Part shown: in pieces, positions 24,448 through 33,147 of the stretch
How the letters are laid out: every line of letters begins with the position of its first letter
How positions within the stretch are numbered: the first letter of the stretch is position 1
Source: Flavobacterium humidisoli
GTDB lineage: Bacteria; Bacteroidota; Bacteroidia; Flavobacteriales; Flavobacteriaceae
NCBI RefSeq assembly: GCF_023272795.1
Contig: NZ_CP096829.1
Location: forward strand, 1,674,001-1,738,000
Direction: 5' to 3'
DNA length: 64,000 bases
Notes under the pieces: model-generated
What the model was told of the DNA's origin: nothing
Databases searched by the model: none
Seen by the model: the letters and a program-made list of their open reading frames with translations, nothing else
Program-made: the position numbers and the translations under genes

Positions 24448-24557
24448 AATGTTATAAAGAAAGGACGAGGGATTAGACCCGATGAAGCCTTAGCAACCCT
24501 TCGGTAAAACGAAGAAGGTGCTACATTCTACCACGCCAAACGTGGAAAGATAACAAC
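24448..24557 (+). ncRNA. SAM-I (S-box) riboswitch upstream of metX
   Basis: Contains the conserved SAM-I core elements: GAGGGATTAGACCCGATGAAGCC, given here as GAGGGA (24468-24473) and GACCCGATGAAGCC (24476-24489), then TTAGCAACCC, GAAGGTGCTACATTCTACC and GAAAGATAACA. P1 forms between TGTTAT (24450-24455) and ATAACA (24550-24555). It binds S-adenosylmethionine and is expected to shut off metX and the fused aspartokinase gene when SAM is plentiful. No strong terminator follows, so control may be translational. Confidence 0.92.
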
Positions 24558-24627
24558 AAGATTTTTTCTAGTTAAACCTAGTTTTTCTTTCTAATATTTC
24601 CATATACAAATCAATAATACAACAGAT

Positions 24628-25617
24628 TTGAAATTGGAAAATATACCAAATCCCATTATAATTCAAGATTTCATCACAGAAAGTGGTGCAACTTATCATT
24701 CTATACCATTAAGTTTTACGCTGGCAGGACAACCTTTGCACAGCGCGCCTATTGTTTTGGTTAATCATGCTTTAACTGGAAATTCGCAAGTTACTGGCGA
24801 AAACGGCTGGTGGAATGACTTGATTGGCGAAGGTAAAACCATTGATACTACTGTTTACACCATTCTAGCTTTTGATATTCCAGGAAATGGGAGCAATTCT
24901 TTCCTAATCGAAAACTATCTAGATTTTACTGCAAGAGACATTGCCAGAATTTTTATTGAAGGAATAAAAGCTTTAAATATTGAAAAGCTTTATGCTATCA
25001 TTGGAGGTTCTGTTGGAGGTGGAATTGCTTGGGAAATTTTAGCTTTAGCGCCAAATATCACAGAAAACCTTATTCCGATTGCGAGCGACTGGAAATCGAC
25101 TGATTGGCTTATTGCAAATTGCTTCTTACAAGAGCAAATTTTGAATAATTCTTCGAAGCCAATCGAAGACGCCAGAATACATGCAATGCTTTGTTACCGT
25201 TCGCCAGAATCTTTTAAAGAAAAATTTCAGCGTACGATCAATCAAGATCTTTTGATTTTTAATATCGAAAGCTGGCTGGCACATCATGGGAAAAAATTGC
25301 AGAAAAGATTCCAATTGTCTTCTTATAAATTAATGAATCAGTTGCTTAAAACAATTGATATTACTAGAAATAGTCAAAGTTTTGAAAATTTATTGTCTAA
25401 AACGACGGCTTCAATTCATATCATCGGAATCAATTCGGATTTGTTTTTTACAGCAAAAGAAAACGTAGAAACCTACGAAGAATTGAAGAAATTTAAAGAC
25501 AATGTTTTCTATAGCGAAATTGATTCGGTTCACGGACATGACGCTTTTTTAATCGAGTACAAACAATTAGATCATTTACTTGCCGATATTTTTAAGGCAG
25601 AAACAATAAAGAAATAA
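24628..25617 (+). CDS. metX: Homoserine O-acetyltransferase
   Basis: Alpha/beta hydrolase-fold enzyme that acetylates homoserine with acetyl-CoA, the first committed step of methionine synthesis. The 329 residues contain the nucleophile elbow GGSVGGGIAW (about 126-135) and the C-terminal HGHDAFL with the catalytic histidine. No ATG is in frame near the N terminus; TTG at 24628 or TTG at 24634 (giving MENIP) is the likely start. It is directly under the SAM-I riboswitch and is followed after one base by the aspartokinase-homoserine dehydrogenase gene. Confidence 0.9.
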   Translation: MKLENIPNPIIIQDFITESGATYHSIPLSFTLAGQPLHSAPIVLVNHALTGNSQVTGENGWWNDLIGEGKTIDTTVYTILAFDIPGNGSNSFLIENYLDFTARDIARIFIEGIKALNIEKLYAIIGGSVGGGIAWEILALAPNITENLIPIASDWKSTDWLIANCFLQEQILNNSSKPIEDARIHAMLCYRSPESFKEKFQRTINQDLLIFNIESWLAHHGKKLQKRFQLSSYKLMNQLLKTIDITRNSQSFENLLSKTTASIHIIGINSDLFFTAKENVETYEELKKFKDNVFYSEIDSVHGHDAFLIEYKQLDHLLADIFKAETIKK

Positions 25618-25618
25618 A

Positions 25619-28033
25619 ATGAAAGTATTAAAATTTGGAGGTAAATCGTTAGCAAACGGAGAAGGACTTAACAAAGTTGTTTCAATCATTTCTGATAAAG
25701 TAAGTCAAGGTGAAAAAATTGCCGTTGTGGTTTCTGCACGCGGAAATGCTACAGACGAATTGGAGTTTATTTTGAGCATTGCTGCTAAAAACGGCAGTTA
25801 CAAGGAATTATTAGAGAATTTTAAAAAATATCAAATATCAGATTATCCGAATGTAGATTTATCGGAAGAATTCAATGTCTTAGATAAGCTTTTTGAAGGC
25901 GTAAGTTTAATTGGAGATTACAGCAAAAAAATCAAAGATCAGATTTTGTCAAAAGGAGAATTGCTTTCGGCTAAATTATTGACGGCTATTTTATTGGAAA
26001 AAGGAATTCCAGCCAATTTTGTAGATACAAGAGAATTGTTGAAAACCGATTCTAAATTTGGTGATGCACAACCTTTGGAACAGCTTTCAAAGAAAAACGT
26101 AGTCAATTATTTTAAAGAACATAATGGCGAAACGGTTAATATAGTTACAGGCTTCATTGGCTCAAACAACAACAACGACACAACTACTTTAGGTAGAAAT
26201 GGCAGTAACTATACCGCTTCGTTAATCGCAAATTATTTAAATGCTGAAGAATTACAAAACTTCACGCATGTAGACGGAATCTATACGGCAAATCCAGATT
26301 TGGTTGCCGATGCTAAGAAAATTGAATATTTATCTTTCAATGAAGCAAATGAGCTGGCAAATTTTGGCGCAACGATTCTGCATGCCAAAACGATTATTCC
26401 TTTGTTGGAAAAGAATATTCCATTACGTATTTTAAATACATTCAACCACGAAAATCGCGGCACCTTAATTACTTCAGATTCTTCTAAAGAAGGAATTAAA
26501 ACGCTTTCTGTTTTAGAAAATGTTTCTCTTGTAAATTTGGAAGGACGTGGATTACTAGGAAAAGCAGGCGTCGATGCCAGAATTTTTAAAGTAATGGGAG
26601 ATCACAATATCAGTGTGAGTATCATTTCGCAAGGATCTTCAGAAAGAGGAATTGGCTTGGTTGTAGCGACTGAAAAAGCTACACTTGCAATGGTGGAATT
26701 AGAAAAAGAGTTCGAAAACGACTTTTATTCAAAAGACGTAAACCAAATTACCGTGACAGATAATGTATCGGTAATTTCGATTATCGGGCAGGATTTGAGC
26801 ACTTTTCATAAACCATACACCGCTTTAATCAAAAATAAAATTGTTCCGATTTTGTTTAACAATACTGTAACGGGCAAAAACGTGAGTTTGGTTGTTAAAA
26901 AAGAAGAATTAAATAAAGCCTTAAATGTAATTCACGGAGAGATCTTTGGTGTTTCTAAGAAAATAAATATCGCGATTTTTGGCCACGGATTAGTAGGCGG
27001 AACTTTAATCAATCAGATTTTAGAATCGGCTGCGGCAATTGAAAAGCGTAAAGATATTAAGCTGAATGTGTTCGCTATAGCAAATTCTAAAAAACTGCTT
27101 TTAAACAAATATGGCGTTACTAGCAATTGGAAAAATGATATCGCGGCTAAAGGTGAAGCTTACACCATTAAAGATATTATAGCTTACGCAAACGAACATC
27201 ATTTAGAGAACTTAATTGCAATTGATAATACTGCAAGTGCAACTTTCGTTGAGAATTATATTCCGCTTGTAGAAAGCAGTTTCGATTTGATTTCTTCGAA
27301 TAAAGTGGCTAATACTTTGACGTACGGTTTTTATAAAGAATTAAGAAAAGCTTTGGCAGAAAACCAAAAGAATTACTTATACGAAACCAATGTTGGTGCA
27401 GGTTTACCGTTAATTGATACCATTAAATTATTGCACCTTTCAGGAGAAAATATCACAAAAATTAAAGGAGTTTTCTCTGGAACATTAAGTTATTTATTCA
27501 ATAATTTCTCTGCGAAAGATGCGCCTTTCAGCGAAATCTTGCAAGAAGCAATTGATAACGGATATACAGAACCAGATCCGCGTGAGGATTTATGCGGAAA
27601 TGATGTTGGTAGAAAATTATTAATTTTAGCTAGAGAATTAGATTTGCAAAATGAATTTGAAGAAATCTCAATTCAGAATTTAATTCCAGAACACTTACGT
27701 GAAGGAAGTGCTGCCGATTTCTTGACGAAATTAAAAGAATTCGACCCAATTTATGCTAAAATAAAAGCAGAACAGCAGCCAAATCACGTGTTGAGATATA
27801 TTGGGGAATTGTCTGGAGATTTGCAGAATGACAAAGGAAATCTTGAAGTAAAATTAGTTTCAGTGCCAAAAGATACTGCATTAGGCGGATTAAAAGGTTC
27901 TGATTCTTTCTTCGAAATTTACACAGAATCTTACGGAGATCGTCCAATTGTTATTCAAGGAGCTGGTGCAGGTTCTGCGGTAACGGCAAGAGGAGTTTTC
28001 GGAGATATTTTGAGATTGTCGGATAAAGGATAA
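25619..28033 (+). CDS. thrA: Bifunctional aspartokinase / homoserine dehydrogenase
   Basis: Fused enzyme of 804 residues that phosphorylates aspartate and reduces aspartate semialdehyde to homoserine. The kinase half (1 to about 440) starts VLKFGGKSLANG and includes an ACT regulatory region near 310-440 with DHNISVSIISQGSSERGI. The dehydrogenase half (about 446-804) has GHGLVGGT, GYTEPDPREDLCGND and GAGAG. It could equally be called metL; its place after metX and the SAM-I riboswitch suggests methionine-linked control. It lies one base after metX, so the two are coupled. Confidence 0.93.
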   Translation: MKVLKFGGKSLANGEGLNKVVSIISDKVSQGEKIAVVVSARGNATDELEFILSIAAKNGSYKELLENFKKYQISDYPNVDLSEEFNVLDKLFEGVSLIGDYSKKIKDQILSKGELLSAKLLTAILLEKGIPANFVDTRELLKTDSKFGDAQPLEQLSKKNVVNYFKEHNGETVNIVTGFIGSNNNNDTTTLGRNGSNYTASLIANYLNAEELQNFTHVDGIYTANPDLVADAKKIEYLSFNEANELANFGATILHAKTIIPLLEKNIPLRILNTFNHENRGTLITSDSSKEGIKTLSVLENVSLVNLEGRGLLGKAGVDARIFKVMGDHNISVSIISQGSSERGIGLVVATEKATLAMVELEKEFENDFYSKDVNQITVTDNVSVISIIGQDLSTFHKPYTALIKNKIVPILFNNTVTGKNVSLVVKKEELNKALNVIHGEIFGVSKKINIAIFGHGLVGGTLINQILESAAAIEKRKDIKLNVFAIANSKKLLLNKYGVTSNWKNDIAAKGEAYTIKDIIAYANEHHLENLIAIDNTASATFVENYIPLVESSFDLISSNKVANTLTYGFYKELRKALAENQKNYLYETNVGAGLPLIDTIKLLHLSGENITKIKGVFSGTLSYLFNNFSAKDAPFSEILQEAIDNGYTEPDPREDLCGNDVGRKLLILARELDLQNEFEEISIQNLIPEHLREGSAADFLTKLKEFDPIYAKIKAEQQPNHVLRYIGELSGDLQNDKGNLEVKLVSVPKDTALGGLKGSDSFFEIYTESYGDRPIVIQGAGAGSAVTARGVFGDILRLSDKG

Positions 28034-28111
28034 CACGATTTTAGATTGCAGATTTTAGACTTGAGATTTTAGATTTACAAGACTATAACAAAACAAAAAA
28101 ATAACAACACA

Positions 28112-28537
28112 ATGAAAGTAACCTTAAACAGAGTAAATGACGCATTTCATTTTAAACTAAAAAATGAACGCGGACATATAGTTGACGTTGACAGCAGAGC
28201 CGAATTTGGCGGAAGCGATTTAGGAGCAAGTCCAATGGAATTGGTATTAATGGGGGTTGCAGGATGCAGCGCTATAGATATGATTTCGATTTTAAAGAAA
28301 CAGCGTCAGGAAATTACTTCTTTTAACGCTGAGGTTGAAGGAACAAGAGTTCAAATCGAAGAAGCAAAACCTTTTAAAGAAATCGATGTGGTTTTTTATT
28401 TAGAAGGAGAAATCAATCCAGAAAAAGCCAAAAAAGCAGCGCAGCTTTCTTTCGAGAAATACTGTTCTGTTGCCAAAACAGTTGAGCCAACGGTAACAAT
28501 TAAATACAAAGTTGTCCTGAACAACGAAGCTTTGTAA
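28112..28537 (+). CDS. OsmC family protein
   Basis: A 141-residue OsmC/Ohr-fold protein. Family members include peroxiredoxins with two cysteines: here GVAGCSAIDM near residue 52 and KYCSVAKTV near 112 supply them. It lies between the aspartokinase fusion and a sulfhydrylase in the met operon, and is preceded by short ATTTTAGATT-type repeats (28033-28080). A role in sulfur or thiol redox chemistry is plausible, but the substrate is unknown. Confidence 0.85.
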   Translation: MKVTLNRVNDAFHFKLKNERGHIVDVDSRAEFGGSDLGASPMELVLMGVAGCSAIDMISILKKQRQEITSFNAEVEGTRVQIEEAKPFKEIDVVFYLEGEINPEKAKKAAQLSFEKYCSVAKTVEPTVTIKYKVVLNNEAL

Positions 28538-28656
28538 GAATTAGAAAATTAGTTAATTAGAGAATTAGATAATTTCTCTAAAAAGTTTGAATTTTAAGTT
28601 CATTGATAACCTGAAACTTTAAACTTGAAACAAAAAAACAAAAACAAAACAACACA

Positions 28657-29829
28657 ATGAATACAGAAGAATTTGGTTTTGAAACACAAGCCATAAGAAC
28701 ACAATTAGAGAGATCTCAATATTTAGAACATTCGGTGCCTTTGTACCTTTCATCAAGCTTCGTTTTTGAAGATGCTGAAGATATGAGAGCTTCGTTTACA
28801 GAAGAAAAAGAAAGAAATATTTACAGCCGTTTCAGCAATCCAAACACTTCGGAGTTTGTAGACAAGATCTGCAAAATGGAAGGTGCCGAATCTGGTTACG
28901 CTTTTGCAACAGGAATGGCAGCAGTATATTCTACTTTTGCAGCATTGTTAAATTCTGGAGATCATATTGTTTCTGCAAGCAGTGTTTTTGGTTCTACTCA
29001 CGCTTTGTTTATGACTTATTTTCCAAAATGGAATATCGAAACTTCTTATTTCGAAATCAATAAGCCAGAAACAATCGAAAGTTTTATTAAGCCAAATACC
29101 AAAATATTATACGCCGAATCTCCGACAAATCCAGGAGTGGATGTAATCGATTTAGAACTGTTAGGAAATATTGCTAAAAAACACAATTTGATTTTAATAA
29201 TCGACAACTGTTTTGCAACACCTTATTTACAGCAGCCAATTAAATTTGGAGCACATTTGGTTATCCATTCAGCAACAAAATTAATCGACGGACAAGGACG
29301 CGTCTTAGGCGGAGTTACTGTTGGAGACGCAGAATTAATCAGACAGATTTATTTGTTCTCTAGAAACACAGGTCCAGCTTTATCACCTTTTAATGCTTGG
29401 GTTCTTTCAAAAAGTTTAGAGACACTTGCCGTTCGTGTTGACAGACACTGCGAAAATGCTTTAAAAGTTGCTGAGTTTTTAGAAAGTCACCCGAATGTAA
29501 ACAGCGTAAAATACCCATTCTTGAAATCGCATCCGCAATATGAAATTGCTAAAAAGCAAATGAAAGCTGGTGGAAACATCATCGCATTCGAAATTAAAGG
29601 TGGGATCGAAGCGGGAAGAAAATTCCTGAATTCAATTCAACTTTGCTCATTATCTGCAAATATTGGAGATACAAGAACAATTGTTACGCATCCGGCTTCA
29701 ACAACACACAGCAAATTATCTGAAGAAGATCAATTGGCAGTTGGAATCACACAAGGATTAGTTCGTGTTTCTGTTGGTTTGGAAACTGTTGAAGATGTAA
29801 TTGCAGATTTGAAACAAGCGTTGGCTTAA
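28657..29829 (+). CDS. metZ: Homoserine-ester sulfhydrylase (MetZ/MetB-type PLP enzyme)
   Basis: PLP-dependent Cys/Met metabolism enzyme of 390 residues, close in length to O-succinylhomoserine sulfhydrylase and cystathionine gamma-synthase. K208 in HSATKLIDGQG is the Schiff-base lysine. Because the acyl donor gene here is metX, the true substrate is likely O-acetylhomoserine; MetB activity cannot be excluded. It is the last met gene of the riboswitch-controlled cluster and is ended by a strong hairpin at 29879-29928. Having it beside MetY suggests two different sulfur donors or conditions. Confidence 0.8.
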   Translation: MNTEEFGFETQAIRTQLERSQYLEHSVPLYLSSSFVFEDAEDMRASFTEEKERNIYSRFSNPNTSEFVDKICKMEGAESGYAFATGMAAVYSTFAALLNSGDHIVSASSVFGSTHALFMTYFPKWNIETSYFEINKPETIESFIKPNTKILYAESPTNPGVDVIDLELLGNIAKKHNLILIIDNCFATPYLQQPIKFGAHLVIHSATKLIDGQGRVLGGVTVGDAELIRQIYLFSRNTGPALSPFNAWVLSKSLETLAVRVDRHCENALKVAEFLESHPNVNSVKYPFLKSHPQYEIAKKQMKAGGNIIAFEIKGGIEAGRKFLNSIQLCSLSANIGDTRTIVTHPASTTHSKLSEEDQLAVGITQGLVRVSVGLETVEDVIADLKQALA

Positions 29830-29878
29830 AATTTTAGATTTTAGACTTAAGATTTTAGATTTTCAATTTCTAATATAT

Positions 29879-29928
29879 AAAGACGATTTTTGATAGTAAG
29901 TTTTACTGTTGAAAATCGTCTTTTTTTT
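29879..29928 (+). terminator. Intrinsic terminator after metZ
   Basis: AAAGACGATTTT pairs with AAAATCGTCTTT, with an inner ATAGTAA/TTACTGT stem, followed by a run of T residues. Confidence 0.88.
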
Positions 29929-29990
29929 AAAATTGTTCTCTAAAAAATATACTTTTGTTTTGGACTGAGAATATTAATGACGATTAGTTT

Positions 29991-30494
29991 ATGAGTGATA
30001 GAGTTTACATTCTTGATAAAAAAATACTTGCTTCAAATAGAAAACGTTTTGAAGGTTTTATTATTGATTTTATTTTTACAATTATTTTAATTTTTATTTC
30101 TGGTTTTGTAATTGTAATAACAGGAAATATTTTTAATTGGGATATATTCTCCATTTGGCAAAGATTTGTTACTGATTCTACTTATGTGGCATTTTTTACT
30201 TTTTTGATGCTTAATTATTTTTTTATGGAGTGTTTTTTTGGTGCGTCTATGGGGAAATTTGCTACAGGTATCGTGGTCGTTACTGAAAAGGGTACAAAGC
30301 CAAATTTTATTAAGATTCTTATTCGTACCTTTTGTCGCTTAATTCCTTTTGATGTATTATCATTTTTAGGAAAATCTGGCACTTTCTGGCATGATTCTAT
30401 ATCAAAAACTCATGTTGTAGTGAGAAGTGAACTTGAAAAAGATATGGAAATCTTTTATCAGATCGATTTGATTGGAGTAAAAGAAGTAATTTGA
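29991..30494 (+). CDS. RDD family membrane protein
   Basis: A 167-residue inner-membrane protein with hydrophobic segments near 25-50 and 63-85 and the RDD-like pattern of an early Arg-Phe-Glu (KRFEGFIIDF) with a later membrane segment and GKFATGIVVV. RDD proteins are of unknown or varied transport-related function. It stands between the metZ terminator and the Rrf2 gene and shows no link to sulfur metabolism beyond position. Confidence 0.72.
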   Translation: MSDRVYILDKKILASNRKRFEGFIIDFIFTIILIFISGFVIVITGNIFNWDIFSIWQRFVTDSTYVAFFTFLMLNYFFMECFFGASMGKFATGIVVVTEKGTKPNFIKILIRTFCRLIPFDVLSFLGKSGTFWHDSISKTHVVVRSELEKDMEIFYQIDLIGVKEVI

Positions 30495-30523
30495 TAGAAT
30501 TAGTAGAATTTAACTTTATTCTT

Positions 30524-30556
30524 TTGTGATTGTTCAAACAAAAAGCATATTTTTGT
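30524..30556 (+). promoter_or_regulatory. Promoter of the Rrf2 regulator gene
   Basis: TTTG at 30524-30527, a 21-base spacer and TATTTTTG at 30549-30556 (TAnnTTTG). An imperfect CTATC-type site (GTAATTTGATAG, 30487-30498) lies just upstream and could mediate autoregulation. Confidence 0.6.
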
Positions 30557-30615
30557 TGTTTAATAATTTACAGCAATCAATTAACTCTTGAAAAGCTGGA
30601 ATCTAAAACATAAAG

Positions 30616-31026
30616 ATGCTTTCAAAAAAGACAAAATACGGAATCAAAGCTTTGACTTATTTAGCAAGACGCGAAAATAACGAACCAGTTCAGATTGCCG
30701 AAATTGCGAAAAGCGAACACATTTCGATAAAATTTTTAGAAAGTATTTTACTGCTGTTGAGAAACTCGGGTTTTCTTGGAGCAAAAAAAGGAAAAGGTGG
30801 AGGTTATTATCTGATAAAAGACCCAAAAGATATCAGCATGGCTAAAGTATATCGAATTCTGGAAGGGCCAATTGCATTATTGCCTTGCGCGAGTCATAAT
30901 TTTTACGAAAGATGTGATGATTGCGATGATGAATCTACTTGTGCTGCTAGGCGTTTAATGACAGAAGTTCGTGATAATACACTTAAAATATTAGAAAGCA
31001 ACTCTTTGGCAGATATAGCATTCTAA
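30616..31026 (+). CDS. Rrf2 family transcriptional regulator
   Basis: DNA-binding repressor family that includes IscR, NsrR and the cysteine regulator CymR. A winged helix covers about residues 1-80 (KYGIKALTYLARR; KGKGGGYYL wing). Cysteines at 91, 100, 103 and 109 follow, more than in CymR (none) and in a spacing different from IscR, so an Fe-S or zinc site is possible. It is next to the sulfate-assimilation operon and two sulfur-type permeases, which makes it the best local candidate for a sulfur-responsive regulator of the operators noted at 32129 and 32167. Confidence 0.88.
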   Translation: MLSKKTKYGIKALTYLARRENNEPVQIAEIAKSEHISIKFLESILLLLRNSGFLGAKKGKGGGYYLIKDPKDISMAKVYRILEGPIALLPCASHNFYERCDDCDDESTCAARRLMTEVRDNTLKILESNSLADIAF

Positions 31027-31034
31027 AAAAAAAT

Positions 31035-31112
31035 AAACCATATAAGTCATATAAGTTCATTTTAGTCTTTGCGGAAAGCTTGTTAAATGAACTTATATGA
31101 CTTATATGGTTT
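31035..31112. repeat. Interspersed palindromic element, compact copy
   Basis: The left arm from 31035 begins AAACCATATAAGTCATATAA and the right arm to 31112 is its inverted copy (ending CTTATATGGTTT), separated by about 22 bases. It is the same family as 22169-22299. It lies between convergent Rrf2 and permease genes and may act as a terminator for both. Confidence 0.8.
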
Positions 31113-31123
31113 AAAAAATTGCC

Positions 31124-31906
31124 TTAAAAAATCAATTTATATCCAGCTAAGAAAAGCATTACTGCAATTGCATTTCTAAGAAACTGGTCAGGCACTTTTC
31201 CGCTTAACATGCTTCCCATGTATATTCCAGGAAGCGATCCCATCAACAATTGACCAAGTAATCCTAAATCTAAATTTCCCATAGAAGCGTGGCCAATTCC
31301 AGCAACCAAAGTTAAAGGAACAGCATGTGCAATTTCAGTTCCAACTAAACGTGGTGTTGGCAATAATGGATATAGGAAGAATAAAGTTACAGTTCCTAAA
31401 GCTCCAGCTCCAATAGAAGTTAAGGTTACAGTTGCTCCTAATAAAACTCCGATTGCGATTGTCAGCATATTTTGAGTGGTGCTTTCGCTGTGAAATTTAT
31501 CTCCGGCATGTTTTTGAGAAAAAACTAAAAGCTTCTTTTTGAATATTATCGCTACCGAAGTAAATAATAAAGCCCATCCTAAACTGTACTTAATAACTCG
31601 ATTTACAGTTTCTATATCGGTTTTAATGCTATGTAAAATCCATAAAGTTACTAAAGCAGCGGGAACGCTCCCTAAAGTCAGCCAGCCCGTAATTTTCCAG
31701 TTGATGTTCCCTTTTTTATTGTGTACAAATATTCCTCCAGCTTTGGTAAAAGCAGCGTATAGTAAATCGGTTCCTACTGCAGTTGTTGGAGAAATGCCGA
31801 AATATAATAAAATAGGAGTCATTAAAGAGCCTCCTCCAACACCTGTTAACCCCACAATAAAACCAACTGCTAAACCTGCTATTACAAGACCGATCTGAAA
31901 ATCCAT
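31124..31906 (-). CDS. TauE/SafE family sulfite/sulfonate-type permease (first)
   Basis: A 260-residue membrane protein with about eight transmembrane segments. The first contains GLTGVGGGSLMTP (about 20-32), the hallmark of TauE/SafE half-repeats, and the second half repeats it as TSIGAGALGTVTL. Family members export sulfite or sulfonates or import sulfur anions. It is divergent from the second TauE gene at 32218, and the pair frames the sulfate-assimilation promoter region. Confidence 0.85.
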   Translation of the reverse strand: MDFQIGLVIAGLAVGFIVGLTGVGGGSLMTPILLYFGISPTTAVGTDLLYAAFTKAGGIFVHNKKGNINWKITGWLTLGSVPAALVTLWILHSIKTDIETVNRVIKYSLGWALLFTSVAIIFKKKLLVFSQKHAGDKFHSESTTQNMLTIAIGVLLGATVTLTSIGAGALGTVTLFFLYPLLPTPRLVGTEIAHAVPLTLVAGIGHASMGNLDLGLLGQLLMGSLPGIYMGSMLSGKVPDQFLRNAIAVMLFLAGYKLIF

Positions 31907-32124
31907 GAAAAAATATTTGCCGCTAAAATAACAACAATTTTATAATTATCCTATAGATTTTGTAGAGATTAAATGTGTATTTTTGTGGATCACAAAATTG
32001 GAGCATCTTGTTAAAATAGTAAGAGGTAACATTTAATTTGTTAAAATAATCACTAATTCTTTTTTAAATCTCTTTTAACTTGGTTTATAAGATGATAGCT
32101 TATGTAAAAAAGTAAATATATTGT

Positions 32125-32154
32125 TTTGATATTTCGAAATATATAGTACTTTTG
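32125..32154 (+). promoter_or_regulatory. Promoter of the sulfate-assimilation operon
   Basis: TTTG at 32125-32128, an 18-base spacer and TACTTTTG at 32147-32154, an exact TAnnTTTG. The start of transcription is expected near 32161. The spacer is largely filled by a 14-bp palindrome. Apart from this promoter and the two operator candidates the 31907-32217 interval shows nothing else. Confidence 0.78.
32129..32142. promoter_or_regulatory. Palindromic operator candidate inside the cys promoter spacer
   Basis: ATATTTCGAAATAT is a perfect 14-bp palindrome placed between the -33 and -7 boxes, where a bound protein would block the polymerase. A dimeric regulator such as the neighbouring Rrf2 protein is a candidate. 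Confidence 0.5.
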
Positions 32155-32166
32155 CAAAGTAATCTA

Positions 32167-32178
32167 CTAAGCCGATAG
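32167..32178. promoter_or_regulatory. CTAAN4ATAG operator candidate downstream of the cys operon start
   Basis: CTAAGCCGATAG at about +6 to +17. The 23 bases 32165-32187 match 17044-17066 at 19 positions, with GATAGGGTAATGGA identical. Its position fits a repressor or a 5'-UTR element. Confidence 0.5.
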
Positions 32179-32217
32179 GGTAATGGATTTTTAAGAACAA
32201 AAAACAATTCTTAAAAT

Positions 32218-33120
32218 ATGGAAAATGAACTTAAGTTAAACAGCACTATAGTAAAGTCTGATTCTTTATTAAAGGAAAAATTGTGGGTTGTAATACCTGT
32301 TGTTTTGTTGTTAGGTTTGGCAGTTACATTAATTTATAATCATCATGCTGAATTTTCGTGGGATGGTTTCGTTCAGGGGCTTGATGAAAATCTTTTAGCA
32401 TTTTTTTTAATTGGTGCTTTTGCTCAATTAGTAGATGGCGCTTTAGGAATGGGATATGGAGCAACTTCTACGTCATTTTTATTGGCTTATGGAGTTTCGC
32501 CAGTTTTGAGCAGTACGGCAGTTCACGTTTCAGAGATGTTTACAACTGGAGCATCGGCGCTTTCGCACCACCGCTTTGGAAACATCAATAAAAAATTGGT
32601 CAAACATTTATTGATTCCTGGGGTTTTAGGATCAATCACAGGAGCTTATTTATTATCAGATGTTATTGACGGAGATATTATTAAGCCTTTTATTGCGGTT
32701 TACATGATTATTCTGGCAGTTGTAATTATCAGAAAGGCTCTTAGAAAAAGTGTTGTAAAAAAGAAAACCAAAAAACTAGGAGTTTTAGCAGTGTTTGGAG
32801 GTTTTATGGATTCTGTTGGAGGAGGAGGCTGGGGGCCAATCGTGACTTCAACATTGTTAGGAAGAGGAAGAAATCCAAAATATACGATAGGGTCTGTAAA
32901 TGCGGCCGAGTTTGCCATTTCGTTTGCAAGTGGAATTACTTTCATGCTTTTTGGTGGAATTCACGGCTGGCAGATAATTATCGGATTGATTTTAGGAGGA
33001 GTTATTTCAGCGCCAATAGCAGCTTATTTGGTAAATAAAATCAAAAGAAAACCAATGATGGTTGCGGTTGGAGTTCTAATTATAATATTGAGTTTAAAAA
33101 CATTATCTAAATTATTGTAA
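32218..33120 (+). CDS. TauE/SafE family permease (second), first gene of the cys operon
   Basis: A 300-residue membrane protein with about eight transmembrane segments; the half-repeats are marked by VDGALGMGYGATS (about 72-84) and FMDSVGGGGWGP. As the first gene of the sulfate-assimilation operon it is likely to move sulfate into the cell or sulfite out. It shares little with the divergent TauE protein outside the repeats. cysH begins 27 bases after its stop. Confidence 0.87.
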   Translation: MENELKLNSTIVKSDSLLKEKLWVVIPVVLLLGLAVTLIYNHHAEFSWDGFVQGLDENLLAFFLIGAFAQLVDGALGMGYGATSTSFLLAYGVSPVLSSTAVHVSEMFTTGASALSHHRFGNINKKLVKHLLIPGVLGSITGAYLLSDVIDGDIIKPFIAVYMIILAVVIIRKALRKSVVKKKTKKLGVLAVFGGFMDSVGGGGWGPIVTSTLLGRGRNPKYTIGSVNAAEFAISFASGITFMLFGGIHGWQIIIGLILGGVISAPIAAYLVNKIKRKPMMVAVGVLIIILSLKTLSKLL

Positions 33121-33147
33121 AAGATAATTTTAGAAAGGAAAAGAATT

